DNA of 28,500 bases from Cristatella mucedo. Lineage: Eukaryota > Bryozoa > Phylactolaemata > Cristatellidae. A program made the translations under genes and the position numbers. This document shows, piece after piece, positions 1-9,205 of this stretch. Positions within the stretch are counted from its first letter, which is position 1. Each line of letters opens with the position of its first letter. The DNA is taken from NCBI GenBank assembly GCA_009760855.2, contig WPIO01000002.1:8320001-8348500 (forward strand), in the 5' to 3' direction. The notes below the pieces were generated by a model. The model worked only from the letters and a program-made list of their open reading frames with translations. It had not been told where the DNA came from and did no database searches.

Positions 1-175
1 TGGGGCCGATATACAAATATAAATAAATATATATACATAATTAAATAAATAAATAAATATATATATATATATATATGTATATGGGTATATATACATATAT
101 TTGTATATATATACGTATATATGTATGTATATATATATACATATACACATGAATATATATACATGAATGTATATA
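1..175. repeat. AT-rich microsatellite (TA/TAAA mix)
   Basis: The first 175 bases are almost entirely A and T with short TAAA, TATA and TGTATA runs. This is low-complexity sequence with no coding potential. It may continue beyond the window edge. Confidence 0.9.
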
Positions 176-840
176 CTGTAGCAGCCGACGCGGATATACA
201 TTGCAGCCATTCGAAGGAAGATGTAGTCTAAAGCTATCGCACGGAGGCAGCAGCTCACCCCTCCCAGGCTTTAGCGTCTGCTCGGCGAGTAAAGCCTGTC
301 ATTGCAACGATCAGACGATCAGGGAACAATCCCGTACGCTCGAGTAGGCCTCTCCAAATGGCCTCGCTGGCTGCCGGCGCGCGAGCACTTCCTTACTAGC
401 TTAGGCCTTCGCCCTTTAACTGAGTGTGATTGTGGGCCTGAGTGCGTCTCGTCTTCGGGCCAAGCCAGCGGCTCGGTGCTCTGTGCTTTTCGTCGTCGGT
501 CGAGGTTGCAAGGGATCCGACGTGCATGTATCAATGGCCGATAGAGCTGGAGCCACTTCTGCTGGCGGCCGTTCAAGTTATTTGGAGTTTTCCCGACCCT
601 TTTGACCGTGCAGCAGCACTGAGCCGTCGAAAGACGTTGCTTCCTTTCTTTCGACTAAAATCCATACCGGAATATATAATAATCTAATATGTTGTGATGG
701 AAAATAATAAACCCAATTATTGAACTGGCTGTCGTATGCTAGGACCACTCCAACAAATTCCAGCGGTGGCTGGAGGCCGTATTGAGGGGTTTATTCTGAA
801 CGATTCCGACACGTCTGGATAAACATCGAACAGACTGAAT
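176..840. other. Unassigned sequence upstream of gene A
   Basis: Mixed-composition sequence with only short open frames on both strands (for example 302-544 +), none showing a recognisable motif. It shares no clear similarity with the region upstream of gene B, whose homology to gene A starts near 841. I see no RNA gene or repeat here. Confidence 0.5.
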
Positions 841-1145
841 TCGCTTGTGCTCGCTAGTAGAGCTGGGAGAGCAGATCGGTGGCTGCTCGTGGTGCCGTGG
901 CCACCATTGCAGCTTAGGTGGCAGCGGATAGCTTCGTCAACGAAAGCTAGATTATTTGGCCAATGCCCTGCAGCTCTAGCTCAGCTGGTAGCTGGGTACA
1001 AGGCGTAGGGCAGCGAAGCGATCTGCAGGCCCAGCTCTTCGTGGGAGACAGCAGCCGTTGCTTGCACATGCAATCGAAGACGCTCACGGTGAGCGGCGGC
1101 CGATAGTGAGCGGTACAAATAGCCCTCGGCGACTCAGAAGCAGTC
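841..1145 (+). promoter_or_regulatory. Conserved promoter region of gene A
   Basis: This stretch aligns in patches with 17240-17509 upstream of gene B. Shared patches include TAGAGCTGGGAG near the 5' end (858-869), an AGATTAT block near 950, the long block at 1030-1058, and GAGCGGTACAAATAG at the TATA position. Between patches the two copies are diverged, so the patches look selected rather than merely recently copied. The order and approximate spacing of patches match in both genes. I infer that this is the proximal promoter/enhancer of the pair. Confidence 0.6.
1030..1058 (+). promoter_or_regulatory. Conserved 29-bp upstream element, gene A
   Basis: This 29-bp block matches 17398-17426 of gene B at 28 of 29 positions, while the flanking bases are poorly conserved. 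It lies 84 bp before the TATA-like box here and 80 bp before it in gene B. It contains a short inverted repeat (CCCA...TGGG). It is a candidate transcription-factor binding cluster shared by both genes. Confidence 0.55.
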
Positions 1146-1157
1146 ACATCGCCACAA
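1114..1157 (+). promoter_or_regulatory. TATA-like box, initiator and first non-coding exon, gene A
   Basis: TACAAATAG at 1114-1122 is followed 32 nt later by a TCACATC initiator-like motif (A at 1146). The same pair with the same spacing occurs at 17478 and 17510 in gene B. Transcription is therefore inferred to start near 1146, giving a first exon of about 12 nt that ends at 1157 before a perfect GTAAGT donor at 1158. An earlier start site would give a longer exon 1; a cap-site assay would decide. Confidence 0.6.
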
Positions 1158-1324
1158 GTAAGTAGCCTGGCCTGCTCATGGCTAGCCAACGGAGCAAGCA
1201 GGCAGTGGCTTAGCATCATAGGCTGCAGCACTGGCACAGGACAGCACCAGTCGAAAAAAGTGCACGGGGCGGCATTACTGATTACGCTGCTCTTCTCTTT
1301 TCTGTTTTTAGGCCGGTCGTGAAG

Positions 1325-2407
1325 ATGCAGACAGCCATCGTGTTCGCCGTCATCGTTGCCAGTGCTTTTGCTGCCGACATCCCCCCATTCCAATGCACCA
1401 GCAGCAGCTCGTTCGTCTGCAAGTTCCAGGAGATCGGACACAACATCAAGCACACTGCATCAGGTCTGGGCGACAAGCTGGCTAGTGTCGGTATGAACAT
1501 TCTCGATGCAGTGATCTCCACCGGCACGGACCTGCTCATCCAGGGCAGCAAGGGTGAGTGATAGCCAGCCACAGCTGTAAAGGAAGCCATTGCAGCTGCT
1601 GCAGCAGAAGCTGAGGAAGCTCGGTTTCTATCATCGGCAGCACCCGGTTCCTAGTGCCTCCTGTAGCATCAGTGGTGGCTGTGGCAGTGGAAGTAGAGCC
1701 TGTCGTCACTTTCGATTCACTTACAGCTGTCATTGGCACTGTCCACGGCCACCTGGCTGACGTCGGCAAGCGTGACCTGCAAATCGCCAGCGTCTTGAGC
1801 GACATTGTCCAAAAGGGCAAGCAGTATCTGGAGACAATCGGCCTGAACCTCAAGGTAAGTACCACCAATAAAGCAGCTTTTCCCATAACAGAAGCTGCTG
1901 CTGCTGCTGCAACTGAGGCTGACGAAGTTCATAGCAGCGATGCATCTGAGCAGACGCCGACATGGGTCCGGTTGCTAGCCTTTGCCGCCAGGCTCGCTTT
2001 TCCATCTGAGGTGTAAGATGAGCAGCAGGGACGACTTCAGCATTGAATTGCAAGCGACGGCCGACACTCACTTGGCTATTTACCTTTCTTGCACACAGGG
2101 TGACCTTAAGGACACCATTGCTAAGCTGATGGACTTCGCCAGCCAACTGGGCAACATGCAGGTCAGCTACACCTTCACTGACGACATCCAAAAGATTGTC
2201 GGTGAGTGGCTTAAGCAGGTGCGATCACCACCACTCCATAGCAATGGCTAGACACATTGGAGTGCTAGGATAGGACTTGGGCTCACTGGAAAAGTATTCT
2301 CTAATAGGGCCATGCCATGTACATCCACGTGTGTATCTCACCATACCACAAAGACTAAGTATGTATGCTGTTGTAGATTTTTCCACAGTGCATTTAAAGA
2401 ATGAAAA

Positions 2408-2504
<97 letters not shown>

Positions 2505-3766
2505 AAGGTAGCTAAAGGACTTTGTTTCATGCAGAAAAAGAGAAAGTTGGAAACACAAAGTTGAATCACACTGGCAGTTGACATAGTGAGAAGCTTTAGT
2601 AACATGAAAGTAGCAGATCGTGGTGGCTGGAAGCAATTTGTCACGTTAGGTAGTAAAAGAGTTAACGTTTTTGCCTGACAATTAATTTTCCTTCACTTGA
2701 AATTCCCTCACTGCGAATACTTCTCGTTCACAGATGCCTTCAAGGCCAAGGCCAGCAATGCTGTCAACCTCATCAAGAACGGCTTGGGCAGCACCATTCA
2801 GCAGCTGATCGCCAAGGGTGCTGAGGTGAGCCATCATGCTGCAATCCTGGCCTCATCAGCAACACGGGTTACCCAACTAATGCATGCTTCTGCCACAAGC
2901 TCGTGAGCCACCGGTCGTGCAGTCTTGTTTCCGCTGAGACTTTGTCACGTTTACTCACAGCTTTAGCAACTTTGACAGGTACTCGGAGTCGGCAAACGAG
3001 GCATCTCCGACGCTCTCGCCGGCGCTGCTCAGTCTCTGTCCGGAGCTCTCAAGGCCATCACCGATGCTCTGTCACCTCACGTGCAGACCGTCGTCAGTGT
3101 AAGCAGCTGGAGGCTCGATTACTTTGCCTTTGCACTATGGCACATGTGCAATTGACGATAGAAATAACGAAGGAGCAAACTAGTCGTAGTAACTAGGGTA
3201 GCTGAAGCAATTCGACCGAACAGGGTGTGAGCTTTCGGCCAATCCAGGCTGGAAGATGTCCAACCGGCATTGGCTTCGTGACGTCATCTTCATTGTGCTT
3301 CACTATGTATGAGGACCTATGCACTCTCGGGTTTATTTCGCTTTTGCAGCAAGTGTCCGACCTCGGCAAGACGCTCGTTGGCCACGCCACCAACCTGGTC
3401 AGCGGTGTCAAGGACTCGCTGAGCCAGCTGAGTGACAAGCTGAGCGGCCACGTCAGCACTCTCCTCGACCACGGCAAGACCCTCGTCCAGCACGGCAAGG
3501 ACGCCCTCGGCGCCGTCAAGGATGCCGTCTCCGACATTGCTGGTAAGCCGGCGCTCGTGCGTGTGAACATGCCTGCCTCTTGCTAGCTTGATCATCCGGC
3601 CGGCTCCCGAGGTGCTGCTATTAGGGCGCACGGTACTGAGTGGGCTGTGCCCTTTGGCTTTGCAGCCCAGACGCTCAACAACGCCAAGGGAACCCTGCAG
3701 GGCGCCATCGGCACCGGCAAAGATGCTCTCGGCGTCATCGTTGACCACGTCGCCAACGGATACTAA
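1325..3766 (+). CDS. Gene A: secreted amphipathic-helix protein, unknown family (321 aa, 7 coding exons)
   Basis: Coding exons are 1325-1553, 1727-1854, 2099-2201, 2734-2825, 2979-3098, 3350-3542 and 3666-3766, all joined by GT-AG introns. A non-coding exon ends at 1157 and the ATG exon begins at 1312. The sum is 966 nt, or 321 codons plus TAA, with intron phases 1,0,1,0,0,1. The start is the ATG at 1325, with A at -3. Residues 1-17 are a clear signal peptide (cleavage after AFA or AFAA). C24 and C32 are the only cysteines and could form one small disulfide loop around a four-serine run. There is no Trp, and no Pro between residues 21 and 217. The mature chain is rich in Ala, Gly, Lys, Leu, Val, Asp and Ser in heptad-like or 11-residue patterns. 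Residues 235-256 and 257-278 form a 22-residue repeat (GHATNLVSGVK / GHVSTLLDHGK), and GKDALG recurs at 273 and 306. This resembles exchangeable apolipoproteins or LEA-like proteins in style only; I recognise no family. It is expected to be extracellular. Gene structure is very secure because gene B reproduces it; function is unknown. Confidence 0.9.
2411..2500. repeat. (CT)n microsatellite in intron 4 of gene A
   Basis: About 45 uninterrupted CT units lie within the 532-bp intron 4. The same place in gene B (about 18740-18760) has only a few pyrimidine-rich bases, and its intron 4 is 450 bp. Nearly all of the length difference is this array, so it expanded after the duplication or was lost from B. 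Confidence 0.95.
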
Positions 3767-3985
3767 GGAAAGAAGCTCTCTATCGTCTAGGGATATTCTC
3801 ATCTTCGCCTTTAGTTAGATCTGCTGTTTTTTGAAATCGAGGCAAGATCCGGTTATGTAATGACGGACTGGAAAATTAAAGGAGTTGTAACTGGCTAAAG
3901 CTCGGAAGTGTTTGCTCTGCTAGGTTCGGGCAGCGATTACATGGCAAAGCTAATTGGACACACGCTACAAGGCAAACCATGCGAC
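3767..3985 (+). terminator. 3' UTR and poly(A) signal of gene A
   Basis: An ATTAAA hexamer at 3875-3880 lies about 110 nt after the stop codon. Gene B has AATAAA in the equivalent place. Sequence similarity to gene B continues past the hexamer to about 3985 and then stops, which marks the 3' edge of the duplicated block. Cleavage is inferred to occur about 10-30 nt after the hexamer. Confidence 0.65.
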
Positions 3986-4689
3986 CTTAGGAAATGTGTG
4001 CTGCCGCGCAATAATTTGGTAAATGTAAGCTATCAGCTAACATCGATTCATCTAGCACAGTACCACCGACAGACGATACCAGACTTTGCCATTTTCAGTC
4101 ATTTGGCTTTCGAGGGGGGGGGGCTCTAGTCCCTGGACTTGATGATCACGACAAAAAGAGGAGCTATATTAGATTTTAGCGGTAACAATATTAATACTAA
4201 ACAGAAATTTTGTTTTTAATTTTGGGGACATCAATCTCTTCGCCGAGGCACTTTATATATGCTTTAAGGGTGGCATTCAAATATGGTTCTCGATGCAATA
4301 TTTAGCTTGACGTAGTATAGGCACTCAGAGAAAATATTATTGGGAACAGGCAAATGCTACTTTAAGCACGAGAATTTCTACCTGCATACTTCACCTCGAG
4401 TAAGGGAATGCCAAGTCGCCAATAAGAAGCATTTTCCTTGTTTAAGGCTCATCTGAACCAAAGGCACGCTCTACGAAGGATTTGAGGCGCGTCTGATGCT
4501 GAGCTTTAAGACACGAGTCAGAACATTGAATGTTACGATGCTTAGCCAGAGTGGGTATCAATTATTGTAGGTAATCAAGAGAAAAAAAATGAAGGAACCT
4601 AAAAATAGACAACACAACTTAGAAGTCGATTATTGCAATCTCTCCCTAAATTGGTGAGATTTCTGTTGGTGCACTAGAGTTATGCACTA
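3986..4689. other. Unassigned intergenic sequence
   Basis: No ORF with recognisable content, no tandem repeat apart from a run of nine G at about 4117-4125, and no clear match to other parts of the window. Confidence 0.5.
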
Positions 4690-4960
4690 AACGCCAAATC
4701 AAGTCTTTGAACTATGGCACATTTTTTTCAGCCGTCCTGAAATGCTACTTCTATGCTAATCACTACCTCAACTGCTCTCCTAACTCTGCTATGCTTCCCA
4801 CTTTCTCTTTGTTGCGTGAGACGAAGTCTGCTGGCTACCGAATGCGTACCGAAAGCCGCTTAGGCTGTGAGTGCGCTATACAAAACTCTCCTGCGTAACA
4901 CCCACATGGTCTTTATGACTTTGTGGAGTTACTGACGGAGATACATTACATTTGAACGGC
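4690..4960 (+). mobile_element. 5'-truncated LINE family 1 (CR1/L2-like) 3' end
   Basis: This stretch is the reverse complement counterpart of 9290-9545, the 3' end of the larger LINE. The frame at 4707-4898 matches the end of the larger element with residues such as YGTFFSAVL and RMRTESRLGCECAIQN, so what looks like a small gene is the LINE C-terminal/3' region. It ends in ATACATTACATTT, part of the pentamer tail seen at 9273-9305. It is a typical dead-on-arrival 5'-truncated insertion. Confidence 0.75.
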
Positions 4961-5094
4961 GAAACAGTTTCGTGATTTTCTCAGCTTTGGGATTTGGGAA
5001 CACTGTTCTGTAGAGTTTCGATGAAGGCTGATAGCGATGCTGAACCTAAATTAGGCGACAAATTGACAAGGCGTATTGTTCTTTCCTTTATCGA

Positions 5095-5200
5095 ATTATA
5101 ATAATAATAATAATTATAATGTACTTGATAAAGCGCCCTCAGAGAACTTTATCTCTTTCTGGGTGCTTTAAATTTGCTGCAAAGGGAAACGCAATTGAAT
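5095..5200 (-). mobile_element. LINE family 2 3' tail fragment
   Basis: Read on the - strand, this stretch has AAAGCACCC, then GTTCTCTGAGGGCGCTTTATC, then a TTATTATTATTAT tail. The same order occurs on the + strand at 9005-9075, the 3' end of another family-2 copy. The ATT-triplet tail is typical of L2/CR1-type LINE ends. It may originally have belonged to the family-2 fragment at 6365-7240, with the sequence between inserted later. Confidence 0.6.
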
Positions 5201-5245
5201 AGTAAGTGAAATCATGCTTGAAAAACAAACAAAATAAATGACATG

Positions 5246-5321
5246 GTTAGTGGTGACATGCACAGGGTCAGCATGCATAGGTAGTTAGTGGCAGCATGCA
5301 CAGTGTCAGCACGCATAAGCA
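5246..5321. repeat. 38-bp tandem repeat, 2 copies
   Basis: Units start at 5246 and 5284 (both GTTAGTGG...) and share a GCATGCA-type core. They differ at several positions. This is the first of four unrelated tandem repeats packed into about 1 kb. Confidence 0.75.
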
Positions 5322-5427
5322 CATCAAAGACGAATCGCAAGGACCCACTAAACGCTGTCCTAAATATGCACTGGTGCAGCTCTCAGCTTAGCCGCGATGG
5401 GAGCCCTTGCCTTAGAGGGAGGGGGGG

Positions 5428-5652
5428 GTCGACTAGGGCGCCTAGTACAGACCCAGCTCCTGACTCACCTAGCTCAGGTTAGAATGGAGCTTTATGCAGG
5501 CGATGCGGTTAGAAGATGGAGCGACTAATGTGGTTGTCTTAGCGGGTTCGACTTGGACAGCTAGTACAAGCCTGACTCCTGGTCTACCCGCTAAAGTTAG
5601 AATGAAGCCTGGTGCAGACGTTGCGGTCAGGATGTGCACCGACTAATATGCT
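5428..5652. repeat. ~118-bp tandem duplication
   Basis: Units begin near 5428 and 5546. They share, in order, a (G)TTCGACT/GTCGACT start, CTAGTACA, GACTC, GTTAGAATG, a GATGCGGT/GTTGCGGT block and GACTAAT. Unit 2 is framed by a perfect 9-bp inverted repeat, TTAGCGGGT (5539-5547) and ACCCGCTAA (5586-5594). A run of eight G precedes unit 1. Confidence 0.7.
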
Positions 5653-5722
5653 GAAGTAGAAATAGCAGCGGCGCGCGAGGTCAGGAGTTGAAAGGAGAGA
5701 GAATATAATGAGAGCTGAGAGA

Positions 5723-5862
5723 CAGCTTGGGTAGTCGAGCAGAGACTACGCCCCGAGAGCTCAGGGCAGACAGCTTGGGTAGTCGAGCAGAGACTACGTC
5801 CCGAGAGCTCAGAGCTGCAGCTTGGTAGTCGAGGCGAGACTACGCTTCGAGAGTACGAGAGA
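5723..5862. repeat. 48-bp tandem repeat, 3 copies
   Basis: Units start at 5723, 5771 and 5818 with CAGCTTGG(G)TAGTCGAG and then GAGACTACG. The first two are nearly identical and the third is more diverged. Periods are 48 and 47 bp. Confidence 0.85.
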
Positions 5863-6012
5863 CGAACCTACGGCGACGAACAGCTAAGTGAAACTTAGAC
5901 TGCGTAGTTGTGTTCTGCCGGCTACTCAGTTAGCTGCTCGTATCTTGGGGTGCTGTAGCAACCCGCCTTCGCAATTGCTAGCGACGCGCGCATAGGTTAG
6001 TGTATTATACGC

Positions 6013-6226
6013 GGGCTTCGGGAGTTCGCTCAGTTAACTCCGTCGGTCCGGTACGCGCCGCGTAAACGCACACGGTAGTTGGTTATACTCGGGCTTCGGG
6101 AGTTCGCTCAGTTAACTCCGTCGGTCCGGTACGCGCCGCGTAAACGCACAGGGTAGTTGGTTATACTCGGGCTTCGGGAGTTCGCGAAGTTACCTCCGTC
6201 GGTCCGGTACGCGCCGCGTAAAGCGC
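6013..6226. repeat. 78-bp tandem repeat, 2.7 copies
   Basis: Units start at 6013, 6091 and 6169 with GGGCTTCGGGAGTTCGC and run into a GTCGGTCCGGTACGCGCCGCG block. The first two units carry an inverted pair GGAGTT...AACTCC able to form a short stem; the third is partly changed. The units are GC-rich and highly similar, so this is a young expansion. Confidence 0.9.
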
Positions 6227-6364
6227 TTTCGCCGGCGCGTAACCACTACTAACAGGCCCACAATAAACTGTTGCTTTCGGCACCCAGCTGTGGCCGCCTG
6301 TGCTTTTACCACACTGCAGCACTGCATCACACAGTCCACCGGTAGAGAACCGGGGGACGAACCT

Positions 6365-7240
6365 CTATGCGGTTACAAATAGGTGTGTTTTTAAGTTCTT
6401 TTTAAATGTGGTCAGGTCAGGGGATGTTCTGACGCAGGTCGGGAGGGTGTTCCAGGCTTTGGGAGCATACGAACTAAATGCACGGTCTCCAAAAGATTTC
6501 AGGTTTGTACGAGGCATTGGTAGACTGTTGAATTCCAAAAAGCAGTTGGTACGATGCTTGGCCTGATGCGGAAGTATCTCTGAGATATAGGCTGGAGCCG
6601 AAGAATGAAGTGACCTAAAAGTGAGCGACTAAACCTTGAAGTCAATCCGTTGCTTGACTGGTAGCCAGTGCAGGTCGGCGAGAAGTGGAGTAATGTGGCA
6701 ACTGCGACGTCACGACAGACAAGCCTAGTTGCAGAGTTTTGCACCAGCTGCAATTGCCTGATCGCACATGCTGGTAGGCCAGTAAGCAATGGGTTGCTGA
6801 AGTCGAGACGAGATGTCACTAATGCGTGGACCAACATAGACGTTGTATCCTTATCTAAACAAGCCCGAATTTTAGCAATGTTATGAAGCTGAAAATAGGC
6901 AGATTTGACTGTGGAGCTGATATGGTCGTCTAACGAGAGGTCGCTTTGGAATTCGACACCTAGATTTTGAGCTGATTCGACAGGAGAAATGCTGGCAGAG
7001 CCAATTTTGAGAGACAGCCTTTCCAATCTCTGAATCACACTGGGTTTGCCCGTAACTAGTAAGTTAGTTTTGTCATCGTTAAGTTTTAGAAAATTTGCTG
7101 CCATCCATGTGGGGATGTCATCAATGCATGCAGCAAGTGAGTTTAGAGAAATTGAGGTGCTTGAAGGCTGGGAGGGATCAAAGCAAAGGTACAACTGAGT
7201 GTCATCCGCATAGAAGTGAAATGTATTGTGAAAATATGCT
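6365..7240 (-). pseudogene. LINE family 2 (CR1/L2-like) reverse transcriptase fragment
   Basis: On the - strand the frame reads through FHFYADDTQLYLCF (FYADD codons at 7201-7215), the catalytic reverse transcriptase motif. It continues into WMAANFLKLNDDKT, LGVEF, VHALVTSRLDF and QLVQNSATRL, all standard for the RT-thumb to C-terminal region of CR1/L2-type LINEs. The frame is lost near 6700 and near 6500, and the expected end (AWNTLPTCVRTSPDL, FKKNLKTHLF) is read in another frame down to about 6370. The 5' part is missing beyond about 7240, so there is no endonuclease or RT palm start. It is a dead fragment. Confidence 0.85.
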
Positions 7241-8054
7241 CAGGCCATGAATGAGAGGTGGTCAGTGGCAGACCCAGGGGGAGAAGCAAGAAACTGTCAC
7301 CCTAAAGACCTGGGCAGCGACGTGGGCCACCCGAATTCCTAAGGCCCAGTCACCGTCACCAAAGACATGGTTATTTCGTTAAGTAGCACTCTGTTAGCTG
7401 CTAACTAGTTTGTGTCAAGTAAACCATCGACGCCAAATTTCTTGTTATTTCTCCGCAGGGGGACTCTAAGAAATAGAATTAAGCTCTACGAAGCGACGAT
7501 TACATAAGGGAACTGCCATTCTGTCTGCTCATCTCCAGAGTGGTTCTAGTCGTGGGTCATCGGTTTCTTGCAGAGAGATTCTAAGCCAAGTGGCACCTTC
7601 CGGTTGCATGATGTTGTCAGGTTGCTAAATAGCGACGCCAGATAGTGCAAACCAAAACGATGCATGTAAAAATGCCAAGTATATTTTTGGGCAATTCTAA
7701 AGATATAAGAAGCTGATTTAGGACGGGAAAAATTTTGAAACTAGTGTTACGAAGGCAAACGAACAACGTGATATTCAACTACGCAAGCACTGTGATAATT
7801 AAATCTGTTCAAGTGGACATCAGTTCTACTTTCCATCATGGCTAGCATTTAAGGCTAAATGCTTATAGGAACAGAAATTTAAGCGACAACACTGCTGACG
7901 ACGAGCGGCTCTGCTGGATATAAAAATGGCTTGCTTATCGCTCAGTGAGCCATCACGCTGAGCGTTGCAATGTCATTGACTCGCAGCAAATTTCTGCCAA
8001 GCTCTGGTCAGGATACAATCTTGCTGCCGAATGCAGAACCAGACGTGATCCTGA
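7241..8054. other. Unassigned sequence between two LINE fragments
   Basis: No recognisable ORF or repeat. It separates two family-2 LINE pieces whose 5' sides face each other. It could be the original host sequence or decayed LINE 5' sequence too diverged to read. Confidence 0.4.
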
Positions 8055-9075
8055 TGAATACTCACTTGTACCTCTGCTTTGATACAGCCAGCTCTCTTGC
8101 ACGTCGAATTCTCCACACGTCCTTGCTGTATGCATTATTGAAATTCTCACATTGGCGGTAGCAAACTTTCTTAAACTGAATGACAGTAAAACCAACTTAC
8201 TGGTTATGGGCGAACTAAGTGTTATTCAGAAATTGGAAAGGTTAGCCCTCACAATCGGCTCTTCCAGCTCACATCCTGGTGCATCTGAACGAAACCTACG
8301 TGTCTTGTTCAAAAGTAACCTTTCATTCGATGACCTCACCAGCTCCACAATCAAGTCTACCTACTTTCAGTGATATAACTTTTCTAAAATTTGAGCTAGT
8401 TAAGACAGGGATACCACATTTAAATTGATCCACACATCTGTGACATCCCATCTTGGTTTCTGTAAGGCACTGCTTGCCGGTCTGTGGGCCAGTGCGATCA
8501 GGTGCTTTCAGCCGGTGCAAAACTCGGCAGCTAGGCATGTCCGTTATCAGTGTCCCAGTCGCCACATCACACCACTTTTAGCCGATCTGCACTGGCTCCC
8601 AATCAACCAGGTTATCAAATTCAAGGTTTTGTCACTTAGTTTTAGATCTATTCATTTCCTGGCACTAGCCTACCTATTGGAACTACTCCACCACCAGGCA
8701 AGTAATCGTACAACTTGCTTTTCTAACTAGAATCGTTTAGCCATATCTTGCACCAACCTCAAATCCCGTTTAGATTCGGCCTTTAGTTCGTATGCTTCCA
8801 AAGACTGAAACTCACTATTGACTCACGTAACGACGTCCCCTGACGTGAATACATTAAAAAAGAAGCTTTAAACTCACCTTTTTATTGCAAAATCTGTTGG
8901 GTCTTTGTGATTCGTCCTTCGTATGCAAGCACCTTCTTAAGCTGTGCCTGGTGCTTGCGGGTGCAACCACCAAATATTTAGCCTTGCTTTTTATTTAGCA
9001 TCTATAAAGTGCCTACTGATAGAATCAGTTCTCTGAGGGTGTTGCACGTAAGTGTTATTATTATTATGAAAGCAC
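8055..9075 (+). pseudogene. LINE family 2 fragment with 3' tail
   Basis: The + strand carries a degraded version of the same region as 6365-7240. A remnant of the YADDTQLYLCF motif is visible near 8055-8085, where the catalytic residues are lost. Then come ANFLKLNDSKTNLLVMG (from about 8158), VTSHLGFCKALLAGL and QPVQNSAARH, and a HITPLLADLHWLPINQVIKF block (to about 8730), with several frame breaks and stops. The non-coding 3' end (about 8880-9055) finishes in GTTCTCTGAGGGTGTTGCAC and a TTATTATTATTAT tail. It is non-functional. Confidence 0.8.
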
Positions 9076-9099
9076 GCGGACTTATTTCTGCACGATAGG

Positions 9100-9166
9100 T
9101 AGCATATATATATATATAATATATATATATAGGATATATAGCATATGTATATAATATATATATATA

Positions 9167-9205
<39 letters not shown>

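Larger units (their letters stand above)
5236..6330 (+). mobile_element. Candidate decayed solo LTR or similar insertion
   Basis: The block between a family-2 LINE tail (5095-5200) and a family-2 LINE body (6365-7240) holds four separate tandem repeats. It ends with AATAAA (6262-6267), a T-rich stretch and a CA-rich end. Tandem repeats upstream of a poly(A) signal are common in LTR U3 regions. I could not find convincing TG...CA ends or a target-site duplication, so the call is weak. An alternative is an ordinary minisatellite cluster. Confidence 0.25.

Noticed and set aside
974-1000. TAGCTCAGCTGGTAG, a tRNA box-A-like word upstream of gene A
   Set aside because: No box B follows at the right distance, and the total length between flanking conserved patches is similar to that in gene B, so it is probably chance.
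947-1453. 168-aa open frame on the - strand over the gene A promoter and exon 2
   Set aside because: It is antisense to a well-supported exon and promoter, and the same frame is not kept in full in the gene B copy.
2225-2644. 139-aa - strand frame with a long Arg-Glu repeat
   Set aside because: It is a translation of the CT/GA microsatellite in intron 4.
3317-3802. 161- and 166-aa - strand frames (also 19548-20048) conserved between the paralogues
   Set aside because: They are shadows of exons 7 and 8; conservation follows from the sense coding exons, and they cross introns with poor conservation.
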